This document shows positions 1-9,258 of a DNA stretch of 64,000 nt, piece after piece. Location of the stretch: the NCBI RefSeq assembly GCF_026241105.1, contig NZ_JAPFFT010000007.1, forward strand, positions 1-64,000. Reading direction: 5' to 3'. The notes below the pieces were generated by a model, which saw only the letters and a program-made list of their open reading frames with translations, ran no database searches and was not told the DNA's origin. Every line of letters begins with the position of its first letter. Position 1 is the stretch's first letter. The stretch comes from Arthrobacter rhizophilus. GTDB taxonomy: Bacteria > Actinomycetota > Actinomycetes > Actinomycetales > Micrococcaceae. Position numbers and translations under genes: made by a program.

Positions 1-362
1 AAACCCCTGCCGAGTCACTTCGTGATTTACTGATAGCCAGCTGACCTCGGGTGTTGCATCGACCCCTGGAATTCGCCACGGGCAGGGGCAAGCACGGTTA
101 AACCCCGACGTCGGCACTCAAGGTGAGTGCCGACGTCGGGGTTTCGAAGACTCAGCTGACCTGGACTCCGGTGCGCCTGACGGCTTCGATCAGGTGACGG
201 GTATCTCAGCCCGGCCGGCTGTGCCCAGCTAGTCCCCACCGCCACCCTCGGGATGAGGGGCGCCGTGCACCAGATCGCCGGAAACCTGCCAGTTCGCCGG
301 AGCCTTCCGGCGATCCCGCAGCCTTCCGGCGATTTCGCTCGGTTGGGTGGTGGCAGGGAGGC
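1..362. other. Intergenic stretch at left window edge
   Basis: I see no gene with convincing coding character here; the open frames are short, rich in Arg/Pro/Ser and run antisense. It contains one strong hairpin (100-144) and, at about 280-335, three copies of CCGGCGAT, two of them as CTTCCGGCGAT, spaced irregularly. The minus-strand aminotransferase ends at 363, so this is its 3' flank. Confidence 0.6.
100..144. terminator. Perfect 20-bp hairpin, probable terminator
   Basis: AAACCCCGACGTCGGCACTC (100-119) is followed after 5 nt by its exact reverse complement (125-144). The stem is flanked by A-rich and T-rich ends, so it can work as an intrinsic terminator in either direction. It lies 220 bp past the end of the minus-strand aminotransferase gene and may serve that gene or a gene off the left edge. 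Confidence 0.7.
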
Positions 363-1574
363 CTAGGCCCGGCGGATAGCCTCAGCCAGGCGCTTGACAC
401 CCTCGGTGAGCTGCTCTTCCGGGGCGTAGGAGAAGGCGATGCGGAGCTGGTTGCTGCCACCGCCGTCGGCGTAGAAGGCGCTGCCCGGCACAAACACAAC
501 TCCTGCCTCGATGGCCGCGGTGAGGACTTGCTCGGTGTCGATGCCCTCAGGCAGCGTGACCCAGGTGAAGAAGCCACCCGTGGGCGTGGTCCACCTGGTC
601 CCTTCAGGCATGTGAGCCGCCAGGGCGTCCAGCGTTGCCTTGCAACGGGAAGCGTAGACGCCACTGTATGCGGCAATCTGGTCCTGCCAATCGAAGCTGC
701 TGATGTATTGCTCCACAACCAGCTGGCTCAAGACCGAGGGGCAGATAGTGGTTGCCTCTGAGGCGATCTGGAGGCGGCTGCGCACATCACGGGGAGCCAC
801 TACCCAACCGACGCGCAAGCCGGGGGCGAAGATCTTGGAAAACGAACCCAGGTAGAACACGTTGTCCGGGTCGAGCGCGTGCATGGCCGGCTTGAGCGTG
901 CCATTGAAGCTCAACAGGCCGTAGGGGTTGTCCTCGACGATCAGCACGCCCTCGGCGCGGCAGATGTCCACAACACGCTGCCTACGATCCAGGGAAAGGC
1001 TGATGCCGGAGGGGTTGTTGAAGTTGGGAATTGTGTAGAAGAACTTGATGGTCTTGCCAGCCGCTTTGAGCCCGGAGATGACGTCCTGGAGGCGGTCGGG
1101 ATCGACGCCGTCGTTGTCCATCGCCACGTGTGCCACCTCGGCCTGGAAGCCTTCGAACACGCCGAGCGCCCCCACGTAGCTTGGTCCTTCCGCGATCACC
1201 ACGTCTCCGGGATCGCAGAAGAGCTTGGTGACGAGCTCCAGCGCCATCTGCGAGCCTGCGGTGACTTGCACGTTTTCGGGGGACGTCTTGATGCCCTCGA
1301 GCTCCATGACCTGGCAGATCAGGGCTTGCAGCTCCTCGGTTCCCGCACCCGAGCCGTACTGCAGGGCCTCCAGCCCGCGGCGAGTTACGACGTCGGACGC
1401 CATGGCGGCGATGCGCTCCATCGGCAGCACGGGCAGGTAGGGGTTGCCGCCGGCAAGGGAGATCATGCCTGGCTGCATGGACACATCGAAGACAGCGCGG
1501 ACGGGGGAGGGCTGGAAGCCGGCCGCACGCTTGGCCATCCGGTCGACGTGGGATAGCTCTGTTGTGGTGGTCAT
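363..1574 (-). CDS. PLP-dependent aminotransferase, class I/II (MocR/2-aminoadipate aminotransferase-like)
   Basis: A 403-aa fold-type I aminotransferase that transfers an amino group between an amino acid and a 2-oxo acid in the cytoplasm. The Schiff-base lysine is K247 in SFSKIFAPGLRVGW, and the PLP-ring aspartate is in VEDNPYG (D215). The N-terminal SLAGGNPYLPVLP segment is typical of the 2-aminoadipate/kynurenine aminotransferase group that is also fused in MocR regulators, but no DNA-binding domain is present. I chose the ATG at 1574 over an upstream in-frame start because it has AAGGA 5 nt ahead and matches family length. It lies 58 bp downstream of the TetR gene on the same strand. The amino-acid substrate cannot be told from sequence. 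Confidence 0.9.
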   Translation of the reverse strand: MTTTTELSHVDRMAKRAAGFQPSPVRAVFDVSMQPGMISLAGGNPYLPVLPMERIAAMASDVVTRRGLEALQYGSGAGTEELQALICQVMELEGIKTSPENVQVTAGSQMALELVTKLFCDPGDVVIAEGPSYVGALGVFEGFQAEVAHVAMDNDGVDPDRLQDVISGLKAAGKTIKFFYTIPNFNNPSGISLSLDRRQRVVDICRAEGVLIVEDNPYGLLSFNGTLKPAMHALDPDNVFYLGSFSKIFAPGLRVGWVVAPRDVRSRLQIASEATTICPSVLSQLVVEQYISSFDWQDQIAAYSGVYASRCKATLDALAAHMPEGTRWTTPTGGFFTWVTLPEGIDTEQVLTAAIEAGVVFVPGSAFYADGGGSNQLRIAFSYAPEEQLTEGVKRLAEAIRRA

Positions 1575-1632
1575 GGTGGTCCTTCGTTTGATCGTTTGTT
1601 GGCGGGCTGCTTCGATGCGGCCCGCGCGTGTC

Positions 1633-2313
1633 CTAGTGGGCGTCCACGAGTTTGGAGCGCTTCTTGAGGATGAATTCTTCGGCGTCGATGCCGAACTCCC
1701 TCGCAGCAAAGCGGTGCAGCGTCTCGATCATCTCCGCGGGTGTGAAGCGGTGGACCCCGTTCAGGGACTGGATCGCGAGCCCATCGATCGTGGCCAGAAG
1801 CAGGGTGGCCACTTCGTCAATATCGATGGCTGGCTGGATCAAGTTCTCGTCCACGGCCTCCTCGAGCGCCCGGACGAACAGGCCACGCCATGAAGTCCAG
1901 ACTGCTGCGACGCTGTCCCGGATCTCGGAGTTCTTGTGTGCTGCAGCGTAGATCTGCAACCAGAAACCCCAGGCTTCTTCGAAGGGGGTGTCGCTCTGGA
2001 TCGAGAAAGTCAGGAGGTCGTGGAGGCGTTCCACTGCGTTGGTGCCCTGATTGTAGATGCGCTGCCATTCGGCGAGGGATTCGTCGATGCGGTACTCCAC
2101 CGCTGCGCCGATCAACCTCTCCCGGTGCCGGAAGTAGTGCTGGATCATGCCGATGCTGAAGCCCGAGGCCTCGGAGAGTTCGGCAAAGGAGCAACCCTCT
2201 ACGCCTTGGCGGGCAATCACCTGCGAGGCCTGGTGCAGGATGTTCTGCCGGCGCTCGGCCATGGCTTCGGCCGTGACGCTTCGTGTGCGGCGGCCCGGGT
2301 TTGTCTCGCTCAT
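1633..2313 (-). CDS. TetR/AcrR-family transcriptional regulator
   Basis: A 226-aa cytoplasmic repressor-type protein. The N-terminal helix-turn-helix lies at about residues 25-65 (VIARQGVEGCSFAELSEASGF, then SIGMIQHYFRHRERLI), which is the TetR signature. The remainder is helical and would form the ligand-binding and dimer domain. It sits head-to-head with the ABC transporter operon (start at 2485) and upstream of the aminotransferase, the classic position for a local repressor of both directions. Palindromes at 2431-2460 in the shared gap are candidate operators. The ligand is unknown but may be the imported amino-acid conjugate. Confidence 0.9.
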   Translation of the reverse strand: MSETNPGRRTRSVTAEAMAERRQNILHQASQVIARQGVEGCSFAELSEASGFSIGMIQHYFRHRERLIGAAVEYRIDESLAEWQRIYNQGTNAVERLHDLLTFSIQSDTPFEEAWGFWLQIYAAAHKNSEIRDSVAAVWTSWRGLFVRALEEAVDENLIQPAIDIDEVATLLLATIDGLAIQSLNGVHRFTPAEMIETLHRFAAREFGIDAEEFILKKRSKLVDAH

Positions 2314-2406
2314 GCCGTTGCTCCTTCGTTTGTCTGGTCGCGCTGATCCGGCGGGGCGCCTTGTGGGTGCCCTTTAGTCATCTCTCCATGATGTTGCCAT
2401 GGTCCC

Positions 2407-2460
2407 TTGACACGCGTTGTTACTCATCTCACAATAAGTTGAACATATTGTTATTTCAAC
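2407..2460 (+). promoter_or_regulatory. Promoter with interleaved palindromes ahead of the ABC operon
   Basis: A perfect -35 hexamer TTGACA (2407-2412) is followed after 17 bp by CACAAT (2430-2435), a plausible -10. Downstream are two interleaved inverted repeats: ACAATA-N9-TATTGT (2431-2451) and GTTGAA-N11-TTCAAC (2438-2460). Their position over the start-of-transcription region suits repressor binding, most simply by the divergent TetR protein. This stretch is much more AT-rich than its surroundings. Confidence 0.6.
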
Positions 2461-2484
2461 CCGACTCGAACCGGAGATCCACAA

Positions 2485-3444
2485 ATGATGCGCAAAGGCG
2501 TGAAAAGCTCGCTCGTTGCAGCGGCAGCCATCAGTTTCTTGGCGTTGACGACGGCCTGCTCCAACACCGAAGGTGCGGCCGCTACCGCATCCGGCAATGC
2601 GTCGGCGGGCGGCCAAAGCAGCCAGAGCGGCCAGGAACTCGCCCAGGCCGTGAAACCCGATTCCAAGGTTCAGGCGCTGCTTCCGACCGCCATCAAGAGC
2701 AAGGGTTCGCTGACCCTCGTCACGGACCCCACCTACGCCCCCATCGACTTCACCGATGACCAGGGCAAGATCGTCGGACTTGAGCCGGACATGGCTCTCG
2801 CCGTCGCCAAGAAGATGGGCGTCACCATCAACATCGAAAAGGCCGACTTCAACGGCATCCTGGCCGGCATCGAGGCCCGGCGGTACGACGCCTCCTGGGC
2901 AGCTTTCTCCATCACGGAGGAGCGCATGGACAAGGTCAACATGGTCAGCTACATGCGCGGCGGAACGTCCGTCATGGTCAAAAAGGGCAACCCGCTGGGC
3001 ATCAAATCGGAGCTGGACCTCTGCGGCAAGACCGTGGCTGCCCAGACAGGGACCACCCAAGCACTAAGCGTGCTCCCGTCCTTCGACAAGAAGTGCGCGG
3101 ACGCCGGCAAGGACAAGCCTGTTTCCTTGCTGCTGCCCCAGCAAGACAACGTCAACCAGGCTGTGGCCGCGGGCCGTGCCCAGGCACTCGTGGCGGACAA
3201 CGCCCTCACCGGTTACTACGCCCAGCTGCAGCCGGACGCCTTCACCTCCGTGGACTCCATTCTCGTGGAACCGTCCTTGTCCGGCGTGGTGAGCCCCAAG
3301 GACGACGGCGGCCTGTCCAAGGCATTCCAGGCTGCGGTCCAGTCCCTCATGGACGATGGAACGTACGCCAAGATCATGGAGGCCTGGAACCTCAAGTCCG
3401 GCATTGTCACCAAGTCTGAGATCAACCCGACGGCGGGGTCATGA
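2485..3444 (+). CDS. Amino-acid ABC transporter substrate-binding lipoprotein (SBP family 3)
   Basis: A 319-aa extracellular binding protein. It has a lipoprotein signal peptide with lipobox LTTAC, so Cys25 would be lipidated and hold the protein to the outer membrane face. The sequence from about residue 70 (GSLTLVTDPTYAPIDFTDDQ) to about 300 is a two-lobed family-3 solute-binding domain, typical for polar or aromatic amino acids. GGAGA lies 9 nt before the ATG. Its stop overlaps the start of the permease gene (ATGA at 3441), so the genes are translationally coupled. Specificity is not predictable from sequence. Confidence 0.92.
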   Translation: MMRKGVKSSLVAAAAISFLALTTACSNTEGAAATASGNASAGGQSSQSGQELAQAVKPDSKVQALLPTAIKSKGSLTLVTDPTYAPIDFTDDQGKIVGLEPDMALAVAKKMGVTINIEKADFNGILAGIEARRYDASWAAFSITEERMDKVNMVSYMRGGTSVMVKKGNPLGIKSELDLCGKTVAAQTGTTQALSVLPSFDKKCADAGKDKPVSLLLPQQDNVNQAVAAGRAQALVADNALTGYYAQLQPDAFTSVDSILVEPSLSGVVSPKDDGGLSKAFQAAVQSLMDDGTYAKIMEAWNLKSGIVTKSEINPTAGS

Positions 3445-4337
3445 CCGTGTCTGACCGGCCCATCACGGCTGAGGCACGGCCTGATTTCGCGGAGCTGGCG
3501 TCGCGGCCTGTCCTCAAGCGCAAGCGGCCCGGCCAGCTGGTCGCCATGGTGGTAGTGGGCCTGTTCGCCCTCATGGGCACCTACGTCATCGTCACCAACC
3601 CCGGCTTCGGCTGGCCAACCGTGGCCAAATACTTGTTCGATATCCGCATCCTCAACGGCCTTCTGACCACCATCGAACTCACGGTCATAGCCATGGTCCT
3701 CGGACTCGTGATCGGCCTGGTGGTCGCGGTCATGAGGATGTCGGACAACGCGCTCCTCCGTGGCGTGGCGGGTGCCTACATCTGGTTCTTCCGTGGCACC
3801 CCGCTCTTGGTGCAGATGCTTTTCTGGGGCTTCGCAGCCGTACTGTTTCCCACCATCGGCATCGGCATCCCTGGCGGTCCCATGTTGGTGGAATGGAACA
3901 CCAACGATGTCCTGCCGCTGTTCGTCGCAGGCATCCTGGGCCTGGGCTTGAACGAAGGCGCCTACATGGCAGAAATCGTGCGTGCCGGCCTGATGGGTGT
4001 TCCCGCGGGACAGTCCGAGGCTTCCCACGCCATGGGCTTCAGCCGGATGGAAACCCTGCGCCACGTAGTCATCCCGCAGGCCATGAAAATCATCCTTCCA
4101 CCCGTAGGCAACGAGACCATTTCCATGCTCAAGACCACGTCGTTGGTGATCGTGATCGGCGTCGGGGACTTGCTATACAACACCCAGCAGATCTACGCGC
4201 GCAATCTCCAGCAGATCCCGCTGCTGATCGTGGCGAGCCTCTGGTACATCCTGCTCACCACCATCCTCTCGCTCGTCCAGGCGCGCATTGAGAAGCGGTA
4301 CTCCCGCGGCAACAACATCCAGGCACGAAAGGCGTAG
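3441..4337 (+). CDS. Amino-acid ABC transporter permease (HisM/GlnP type)
   Basis: A 298-aa membrane protein. After a cytosolic N-terminus of about 35 residues it has roughly five to six hydrophobic segments. The conserved cytoplasmic EAA loop lies at about 190-215 ([20 protein letters not shown]), the contact site for the ATPase. The family usually works as a homodimer when a single permease gene is present, as here. The gene is coupled by ATGA overlap to the binding protein and lies 5 bp ahead of the ATPase gene. Confidence 0.92.
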   Translation: MTVSDRPITAEARPDFAELASRPVLKRKRPGQLVAMVVVGLFALMGTYVIVTNPGFGWPTVAKYLFDIRILNGLLTTIELTVIAMVLGLVIGLVVAVMRMSDNALLRGVAGAYIWFFRGTPLLVQMLFWGFAAVLFPTIGIGIPGGPMLVEWNTNDVLPLFVAGILGLGLNEGAYMAEIVRAGLMGVPAGQSEASHAMGFSRMETLRHVVIPQAMKIILPPVGNETISMLKTTSLVIVIGVGDLLYNTQQIYARNLQQIPLLIVASLWYILLTTILSLVQARIEKRYSRGNNIQARKA

Positions 4338-4342
4338 CGGCA

Positions 4343-5101
4343 ATGTCTGAAGTCCAGTTCCTCAACGTGCACAAGGATTTCTCCGGCATGGAGGTCCTCA
4401 AAGGCATCAACTTCACGGTCGAATCCGGACAGGTGGCCTGCTTGATCGGCCCCTCAGGCTCGGGCAAGTCCACTCTGCTCCGCTGCGTCAACCACCTCGA
4501 AACCACCAGCTCCGGAACCATCCTGGTAGGTGGCCGCATGATCGGCTACGAGGTTCACGGTGACAGGCTGATCGAGGCACACCAGAAGGACATCAACAAG
4601 CGCCGCTCCAGGATTGGCATGGTGTTTCAGTCCTTCAACCTCTTCGGCCACATGACGGCCCTCGAAAACGTGATGATGGGCCCCGTGAAACTCCTCAAGG
4701 TTCCCAAGGCCCAAGCCGAGGCCGAAGCCCGCGAACTCCTGGCCAAGGTGGGCCTCGCCGACCGCACGGGGCACTACCCGGCCCAGCTCTCCGGCGGCCA
4801 ACAACAGCGTGTGGCCATTGCCCGGGCGCTGTCCATGAAGCCCGACCTCATGCTCTTCGACGAGCCAACCTCGGCGCTTGACCCCGAACTTGTGGGCGAA
4901 GTCCTGGACGTCATGAAGGCGCTGGCCCGCGACGGCATGACCATGATCGTCGTGACGCACGAGATGGGCTTTGCCCGCGAAGTGGCCGACGTTGTGGCGT
5001 TCATGGACGGCGGCGTCATTGTCGAAGCCGGTGATCCCAACGAGATCATCACCCGCCCCCAGCACGAGCGAACAAAGGCGTTCCTCTCCAAAGTTCTCTA
5101 G
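4343..5101 (+). CDS. Amino-acid ABC transporter ATP-binding protein (GlnQ-like)
   Basis: A 252-aa cytoplasmic ATPase that powers the permease at 3441-4337. It shows Walker A (GPSGSGKST), a Q-loop, the signature LSGGQQQR, Walker [14 protein letters not shown] and the switch His in VVTHEMG. Length and motif spacing are normal for the polar amino-acid uptake family. An insert around residues 65-90 ([20 protein letters not shown]) is also seen in some family members. Confidence 0.94.
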   Translation: MSEVQFLNVHKDFSGMEVLKGINFTVESGQVACLIGPSGSGKSTLLRCVNHLETTSSGTILVGGRMIGYEVHGDRLIEAHQKDINKRRSRIGMVFQSFNLFGHMTALENVMMGPVKLLKVPKAQAEAEARELLAKVGLADRTGHYPAQLSGGQQQRVAIARALSMKPDLMLFDEPTSALDPELVGEVLDVMKALARDGMTMIVVTHEMGFAREVADVVAFMDGGVIVEAGDPNEIITRPQHERTKAFLSKVL

Positions 5102-5123
5102 GCCACAATCAAAGGATCCAACC

Positions 5124-6722
5124 TTGACCAGTTCCATCCCCACCAACAACGTCGGCCTCGCCGTCATGACCACTCTGCGGAACTATGGGATCGACGCGAT
5201 CTTCGGGATCCCCGGCACCCACAACCTCGAGTTCTACCGGCACCTGGAGCCGCTCGGCATCCGTCCCGTAACCACCCGCCACGAGCAGGGAGCCGGGTAC
5301 GGCTCCGACGGATGGAGCCAGCTCAAGGGGCTTCCCGGCGTCGTGATCACCACTTCCGGACCCGGCCTGCTCAACGCGATGTCAGCCGCGGCCACTTCCT
5401 ATTGCGAGTCCCGGCCGATGATCATCCTGTCCCCGGGCGCGCCACGAGGCAGTGAATTCTCGGATATCGGGCTGCTGCACGAAACCAAGGACCCCACTGG
5501 CGCTGTGCGTGCCTTGATCGGGCGCAGCACGCGTGTGTCCAGCGGCAGCGAAGCCGTTGAGCTGATCCACGAGGCCTTCGCCTTCTTCGCCCACGGGCGG
5601 CCGCGTCCGGTCCACATCGAGATCCCGCTGGACGTGCTGGAGGCCGCGTCCGACGTCGACCCTTCCGCTCTGGAGGCCCGCCCCTTGGGTGCTCCGAAAG
5701 CAGCAGCCGACGACGCCGTCGCCACCGCCGCGGACATCCTCCGCCGGGCGTCGAATCCGGTGATCCTGGCCGGGGGCGGTTCGCTAGGAACCGGCGGCGC
5801 GCTCCTCGAACTTGCAGAACTCCTGCAAGCCCCCGTGGTGACCACCATCAATGGCAAGGGTGCAATTCCGGAAGCCCATCCGCTGTCCCTTGGTTCGGAA
5901 ATCCGGCTCGCAGCGGCACAGGATCTTTGCAATTCCTCGGACGCGCTGCTGGTGATCGGCTCGAAGGTGGGCGAATCGGAGCTGTGGGGCGGCAAGATCG
6001 TTCCGCAAGGGAGTTGCATCCGCATCGACATCGATCCGTCCCAACTTCAGTGCAATCTTGCGCCGGACGTCGAGCTCCTGGGCAACGCGTCCGCCGTCGT
6101 ACCCCAACTGCTCGCGGCGCTCGCCGGGCATGAGCCGGCCTCCGCTCCGGAACTGGACCTTTTGCGCGGCGAACTGCAGGAGGAAGCCCGCTCCATGGCG
6201 CCCGTGCTGTCACAAATCAACCAGATCCTCGCGGCCGCGCTGCCGGCGGACACCGTCATTGCGGGTGACTCCTCGCAGATCACGTACTTCGGGACCACGT
6301 CCTTCTTCCCCATGCAGCGGCCGCACCAGCTCCTGTACACGCCTGCGTACGCAACGCTGGGTTACGGACTGCCGGCCGCGATCGGGGCCAAAGTGGCGGA
6401 TCCGGATCGTCCGGTGGTGGGGCTGATCGGCGACGGGGCGCTCATGTTTGCCGTTCAGGAATTGATCACCGCCGTGGAACAGGGCGTGGACCTGCCCATC
6501 ATCTGCATCAACAACGGCGGCTACGGCGAAATCCGGCAGAACATGGAGGACCGTGACTTGGCTCCGGTCGGCGTGAACCTGGCGCAACCGGACTGGGTGC
6601 GCCTGGCCGAAGGCTTCGGGCTGACTGCGTTCAACGTTGATTCGCTCGACGAGCTCGCCGGCGTTGTCATCAAGGCTCTTGCCGTCAAAGGACCGAGCCT
6701 CATCCACGTGAGCATCCAGTAA
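5124..6722 (+). CDS. Thiamine diphosphate-dependent enzyme, acetolactate synthase/2-oxo acid decarboxylase-like
   Basis: A 532-aa ThDP enzyme with the three usual domains: pyrimidine-binding (1-175), central (about 190-330) and ThDP-binding (about 360-525). The catalytic Glu is present in RHEQGAGYGSDGW, and the Mg/ThDP motif runs from GDGALMFA to INNGGYGEI. I chose TTG at 5124 because AAAGGA lies 7 nt upstream and the longer frame would run far into the ATPase gene. The next 2-oxo acid-consuming step after the nearby aminotransferase is a natural role, giving an aldehyde or acyloin. Acetolactate synthase proper is unlikely because no small subunit is present. The substrate is inferred only from context. 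Confidence 0.85.
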   Translation: MTSSIPTNNVGLAVMTTLRNYGIDAIFGIPGTHNLEFYRHLEPLGIRPVTTRHEQGAGYGSDGWSQLKGLPGVVITTSGPGLLNAMSAAATSYCESRPMIILSPGAPRGSEFSDIGLLHETKDPTGAVRALIGRSTRVSSGSEAVELIHEAFAFFAHGRPRPVHIEIPLDVLEAASDVDPSALEARPLGAPKAAADDAVATAADILRRASNPVILAGGGSLGTGGALLELAELLQAPVVTTINGKGAIPEAHPLSLGSEIRLAAAQDLCNSSDALLVIGSKVGESELWGGKIVPQGSCIRIDIDPSQLQCNLAPDVELLGNASAVVPQLLAALAGHEPASAPELDLLRGELQEEARSMAPVLSQINQILAAALPADTVIAGDSSQITYFGTTSFFPMQRPHQLLYTPAYATLGYGLPAAIGAKVADPDRPVVGLIGDGALMFAVQELITAVEQGVDLPIICINNGGYGEIRQNMEDRDLAPVGVNLAQPDWVRLAEGFGLTAFNVDSLDELAGVVIKALAVKGPSLIHVSIQ

Positions 6723-6906
6723 CCGCCTCGCCGCCCCTCCGACGCTCGCTCAGTTGTGGCGGTCGTCCGGCCGACGCTCGATCACTTTCTTGGAGCAAGT
6801 GATGGAGCGTCCGGTGGAAAGCCCATATAAGTGAGCGAGGATCAGCCGGGCGAGGGCAGTGTGTCTGGGAACAGCTTTGGACAGTATGACTTTAGGAAGG
6901 AACACG

Positions 6907-8526
6907 ATGAGCGGGACGGTCAAAAATGCCGAGTTGAAGGCCACGGCATGGGGGTGGGTGGACCAGCAGAAGGAACAGCTTTCCGCCTGGCACACGAATA
7001 TTTGGGAACTGGCCGAACCGGCCTGGCGTGAATACGAGTCCTGCGCTTGGTATGTGAGAACGCTTCGAGAACATGGCTTCACGGTCGAGGAGGGCAGCGG
7101 GGGCATGCCCACCGGGTTCGCAGCCGAGTGGACAAGTCCCGCCGGACCCGGCGCGAGGATCCTTGGCTACGCCGAATACGATGCAATTCCGGGAAATTGC
7201 CAAGCCGCATCAACCAAACGGGAGCCCCGTGCCGGTATGTCACGCTTCGCGCCGGGCCACACGGATCCACATTCGGCTCTGGGCATCTCGACACTCGCGG
7301 GATTCCTCGCCGCTAAAGACACCATGGAACGGCACAACATACCGGGCACCTTGGTCTATACGGGTGAGCCAGCCGAAAAAGTCCAAGGATCCAAGGTGGT
7401 CCACGGCCTGCGCGGCTATTACGACAACCTGGACGCGATCATCTCGTACCACCCGTTCTATATGATGCCCCTCTGCAACACCGCGCGTTGGGACACCCAC
7501 TGCGGCTCGTACTACAGCAAGATCTACACCTTCACCTGCGACAACCCCGAGGGCTGGAACAATACGTATGGCGATAGTCCCATCCCGTCGTCGCACTCCG
7601 CCGCCCGGGCACCGGGAGCTGACGCTGCGCTGTTCACGATGTTTTCGCTGACTAAAACCACGCAGGACTCCATGCTGCCGCAAGCGGGCGGATGGTCGCT
7701 GTCGGAAGCGATCCTTACCGCTGGGCAGGCGACGGCGGACAATCAGCCTGCGGGACTGGCCCAGATCCAGTACTCCTGGCGTTGTCCGAGCCTCGCCGAA
7801 GCCGATTCAGTACTCGCCGTGCTCGATCGCAACGCGGAACTCGCCGCGGCTGCGTCGCATTGCAACGTTAGTTCCCGCTGGGTGGCCCGCAACCGGCCGG
7901 GCATCGCCAACCATACGGTTGCCCAAGTGGCGTGGGAGAACATCGCTGCCGTGGGCGCGCCGGTTTTGGATGAGCGGGCCCGGGTGATCGGACGTGAAAT
8001 CCAGGCTTCGTGCGGGGTGGGGCCCGTGGAGAATCCGTTCCATCCGGCAACGGCGGAGCTCATCAGCCCGCAGGACGCCGAGGCAGAGTTGCGCCGGCAC
8101 ATCCCGGCCACACAGCAGAACTGGACCAGCGACGACTACGTTGAAATGACCTGGTACGCGCCCACCATCCGCTTCTACACGGCGCGGCCTACGTTGGCGC
8201 CCGACGCGAAAGGCACCGCATACCCGGGCTGGGCCATGACCGCCATGGGTGGAATACCGGAGACGATCGACCCCACCATCACGGCCACGGGCAAGATGAT
8301 TGCGGGGATGGTGCTGGACTTGCTGACCTCGCCGGAGGTGCTGGCTGAGGCAAACGCAGAGTTCGACGCCGAGAAGCGCCGCCGCGGTGCCGTGGCACCG
8401 CTGCTTCCTGCCGATTTCAGTGCGCCGACGGATTTCCGCTGGCCCGAATACATCGGGGAAGGCAAAACACGCGAGTGGTGGATCCCCGTGTCCGAAGAGG
8501 CATGGAACACCGCCGGCGGCAACTAA
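6907..8526 (+). CDS. M20-family amidohydrolase (AbgB/IAA-amino-acid hydrolase-like)
   Basis: A 539-aa metallo-amidohydrolase, longer than the 400-aa norm and closer in size and look to AbgB, which cleaves p-aminobenzoyl-glutamate. The metal-site region is GPGARILGYAEYDAIPGN, followed by GHTDPHSALGIS and VYTGEPAEKVQGSK; the dimerisation domain lies at about 200-320. I chose ATG 6907 because AGGAAGGA lies 6 nt upstream, although earlier in-frame starts exist at 6859 and 6886. It follows the ThDP gene by 184 bp. It would release a free amino acid from an N-acyl conjugate, which fits the transporter and aminotransferase nearby. Confidence 0.83.
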   Translation: MSGTVKNAELKATAWGWVDQQKEQLSAWHTNIWELAEPAWREYESCAWYVRTLREHGFTVEEGSGGMPTGFAAEWTSPAGPGARILGYAEYDAIPGNCQAASTKREPRAGMSRFAPGHTDPHSALGISTLAGFLAAKDTMERHNIPGTLVYTGEPAEKVQGSKVVHGLRGYYDNLDAIISYHPFYMMPLCNTARWDTHCGSYYSKIYTFTCDNPEGWNNTYGDSPIPSSHSAARAPGADAALFTMFSLTKTTQDSMLPQAGGWSLSEAILTAGQATADNQPAGLAQIQYSWRCPSLAEADSVLAVLDRNAELAAAASHCNVSSRWVARNRPGIANHTVAQVAWENIAAVGAPVLDERARVIGREIQASCGVGPVENPFHPATAELISPQDAEAELRRHIPATQQNWTSDDYVEMTWYAPTIRFYTARPTLAPDAKGTAYPGWAMTAMGGIPETIDPTITATGKMIAGMVLDLLTSPEVLAEANAEFDAEKRRRGAVAPLLPADFSAPTDFRWPEYIGEGKTREWWIPVSEEAWNTAGGN

Positions 8527-8562
8527 CCCGGACGCTCCCCCCACCTATAGGGGAAAAACACA

Positions 8563-8598
8563 GAACCCTCCTGCAGATCATGATCTGCAGGAGGGTTC
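8563..8598. terminator. Perfect 36-bp palindrome, terminator
   Basis: Two 18-nt arms (8563-8580 and 8581-8598) are exact reverse complements with no spacer, so the hairpin must open a small loop at TGATCA. It is followed by CGTCGTTT and lies 37 bp past the amidohydrolase stop, closing that operon. Confidence 0.75.
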
Positions 8599-8611
8599 CG
8601 TCGTTTGGCCT

Positions 8612-8724
8612 TATATGTGAGCGGGCGTCCGGCTGGAAGGCCGTATATGTGAGCGGGCGTCCGGCTGGAAGGCCGTATATGTGAGCGGGCGTCCGCCTGG
8701 AGGGGCCTATATGTGAGCGGGCGT
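8612..8724. repeat. Four tandem copies of a 32-bp unit
   Basis: TATATGTGAGCGGGCGT starts at 8612, 8644, 8676 and 8708, exactly 32 bp apart, with near-identical filler ending GGCTGGAAGGCC in the first two copies. The fourth copy runs into the stop codon of the minus-strand peroxiredoxin gene. Related single copies occur at about 6827 (ATATAAGTGAGCGAGG) and 53361 (GATAGGTGAGCGAGG), always in intergenic DNA. There is no spacer diversity, so this is not a CRISPR array. Confidence 0.85.
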
Positions 8725-9191
8725 TACAGCCCCAGTTCGGCCTTCAGCGCTGCTACGTGGCCCTGGGCCTTGACCTGGTACTGGGTCAGCCTGACCTTGC
8801 CTTCGCCGTCGAGCACTACAGTGGAGCGGACCAGGCCGTCCACCACTTCGCCGTTCACGAGCTTCTCGCCCCAGGCACCGTAAGCCAGCGCCACGGCGTG
8901 GTCTTCGTCGGAGAGGAGCGGGAAGGTCAGGGAGAAGTCGCCGGCGAAGCGTGCGATCTTTTCCGGAGCGTCGGGGGAGATGCCAAGGACTTCGTAGCCG
9001 GAGGACTGAAGGCTGGACAGGCTGTCGCGGAAGTCGCAGGCCTCGGTGGTGCAGCCAGGGGTGGCGGCTTCCGGGTAGAAGTACACGATGACGTTGCGTC
9101 CGCGGTAATCGGACAGGGAGACCTTCTGGCCTTCGGAGTTAAGCAGCGCAAAATCGGGGGCCTGGGTTCCGGCGAGGAGTTTCTGGGTCAC
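8724..9191 (-). CDS. bcp: Thioredoxin-dependent peroxiredoxin, BCP/PrxQ type
   Basis: A 155-aa cytoplasmic thiol peroxidase that reduces H2O2 and organic peroxides using thioredoxin. The active site is FYPEAATPGCTTEACDF, with peroxidatic Cys47 and resolving Cys52 five residues later, the arrangement of atypical two-Cys PrxQ enzymes. Length is standard. It is the last gene of the minus-strand run but is separated by 67 bp from the regulator gene, so it may have its own promoter. Its 3' end carries the 32-bp tandem repeats. Confidence 0.93.
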   Translation of the reverse strand: MTQKLLAGTQAPDFALLNSEGQKVSLSDYRGRNVIVYFYPEAATPGCTTEACDFRDSLSSLQSSGYEVLGISPDAPEKIARFAGDFSLTFPLLSDEDHAVALAYGAWGEKLVNGEVVDGLVRSTVVLDGEGKVRLTQYQVKAQGHVAALKAELGL

Positions 9192-9258
9192 GTTTCGATC
9201 CTTGACTTGTCGGGCAACCGCCGTGGCCGGCGATCAATCTAAAGGTGTAACGGGCTGC

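Noticed and set aside
8612..8724. CRISPR-like regular repeat
   Set aside because: The units are directly adjacent and there are no variable spacers; no cas genes are near.
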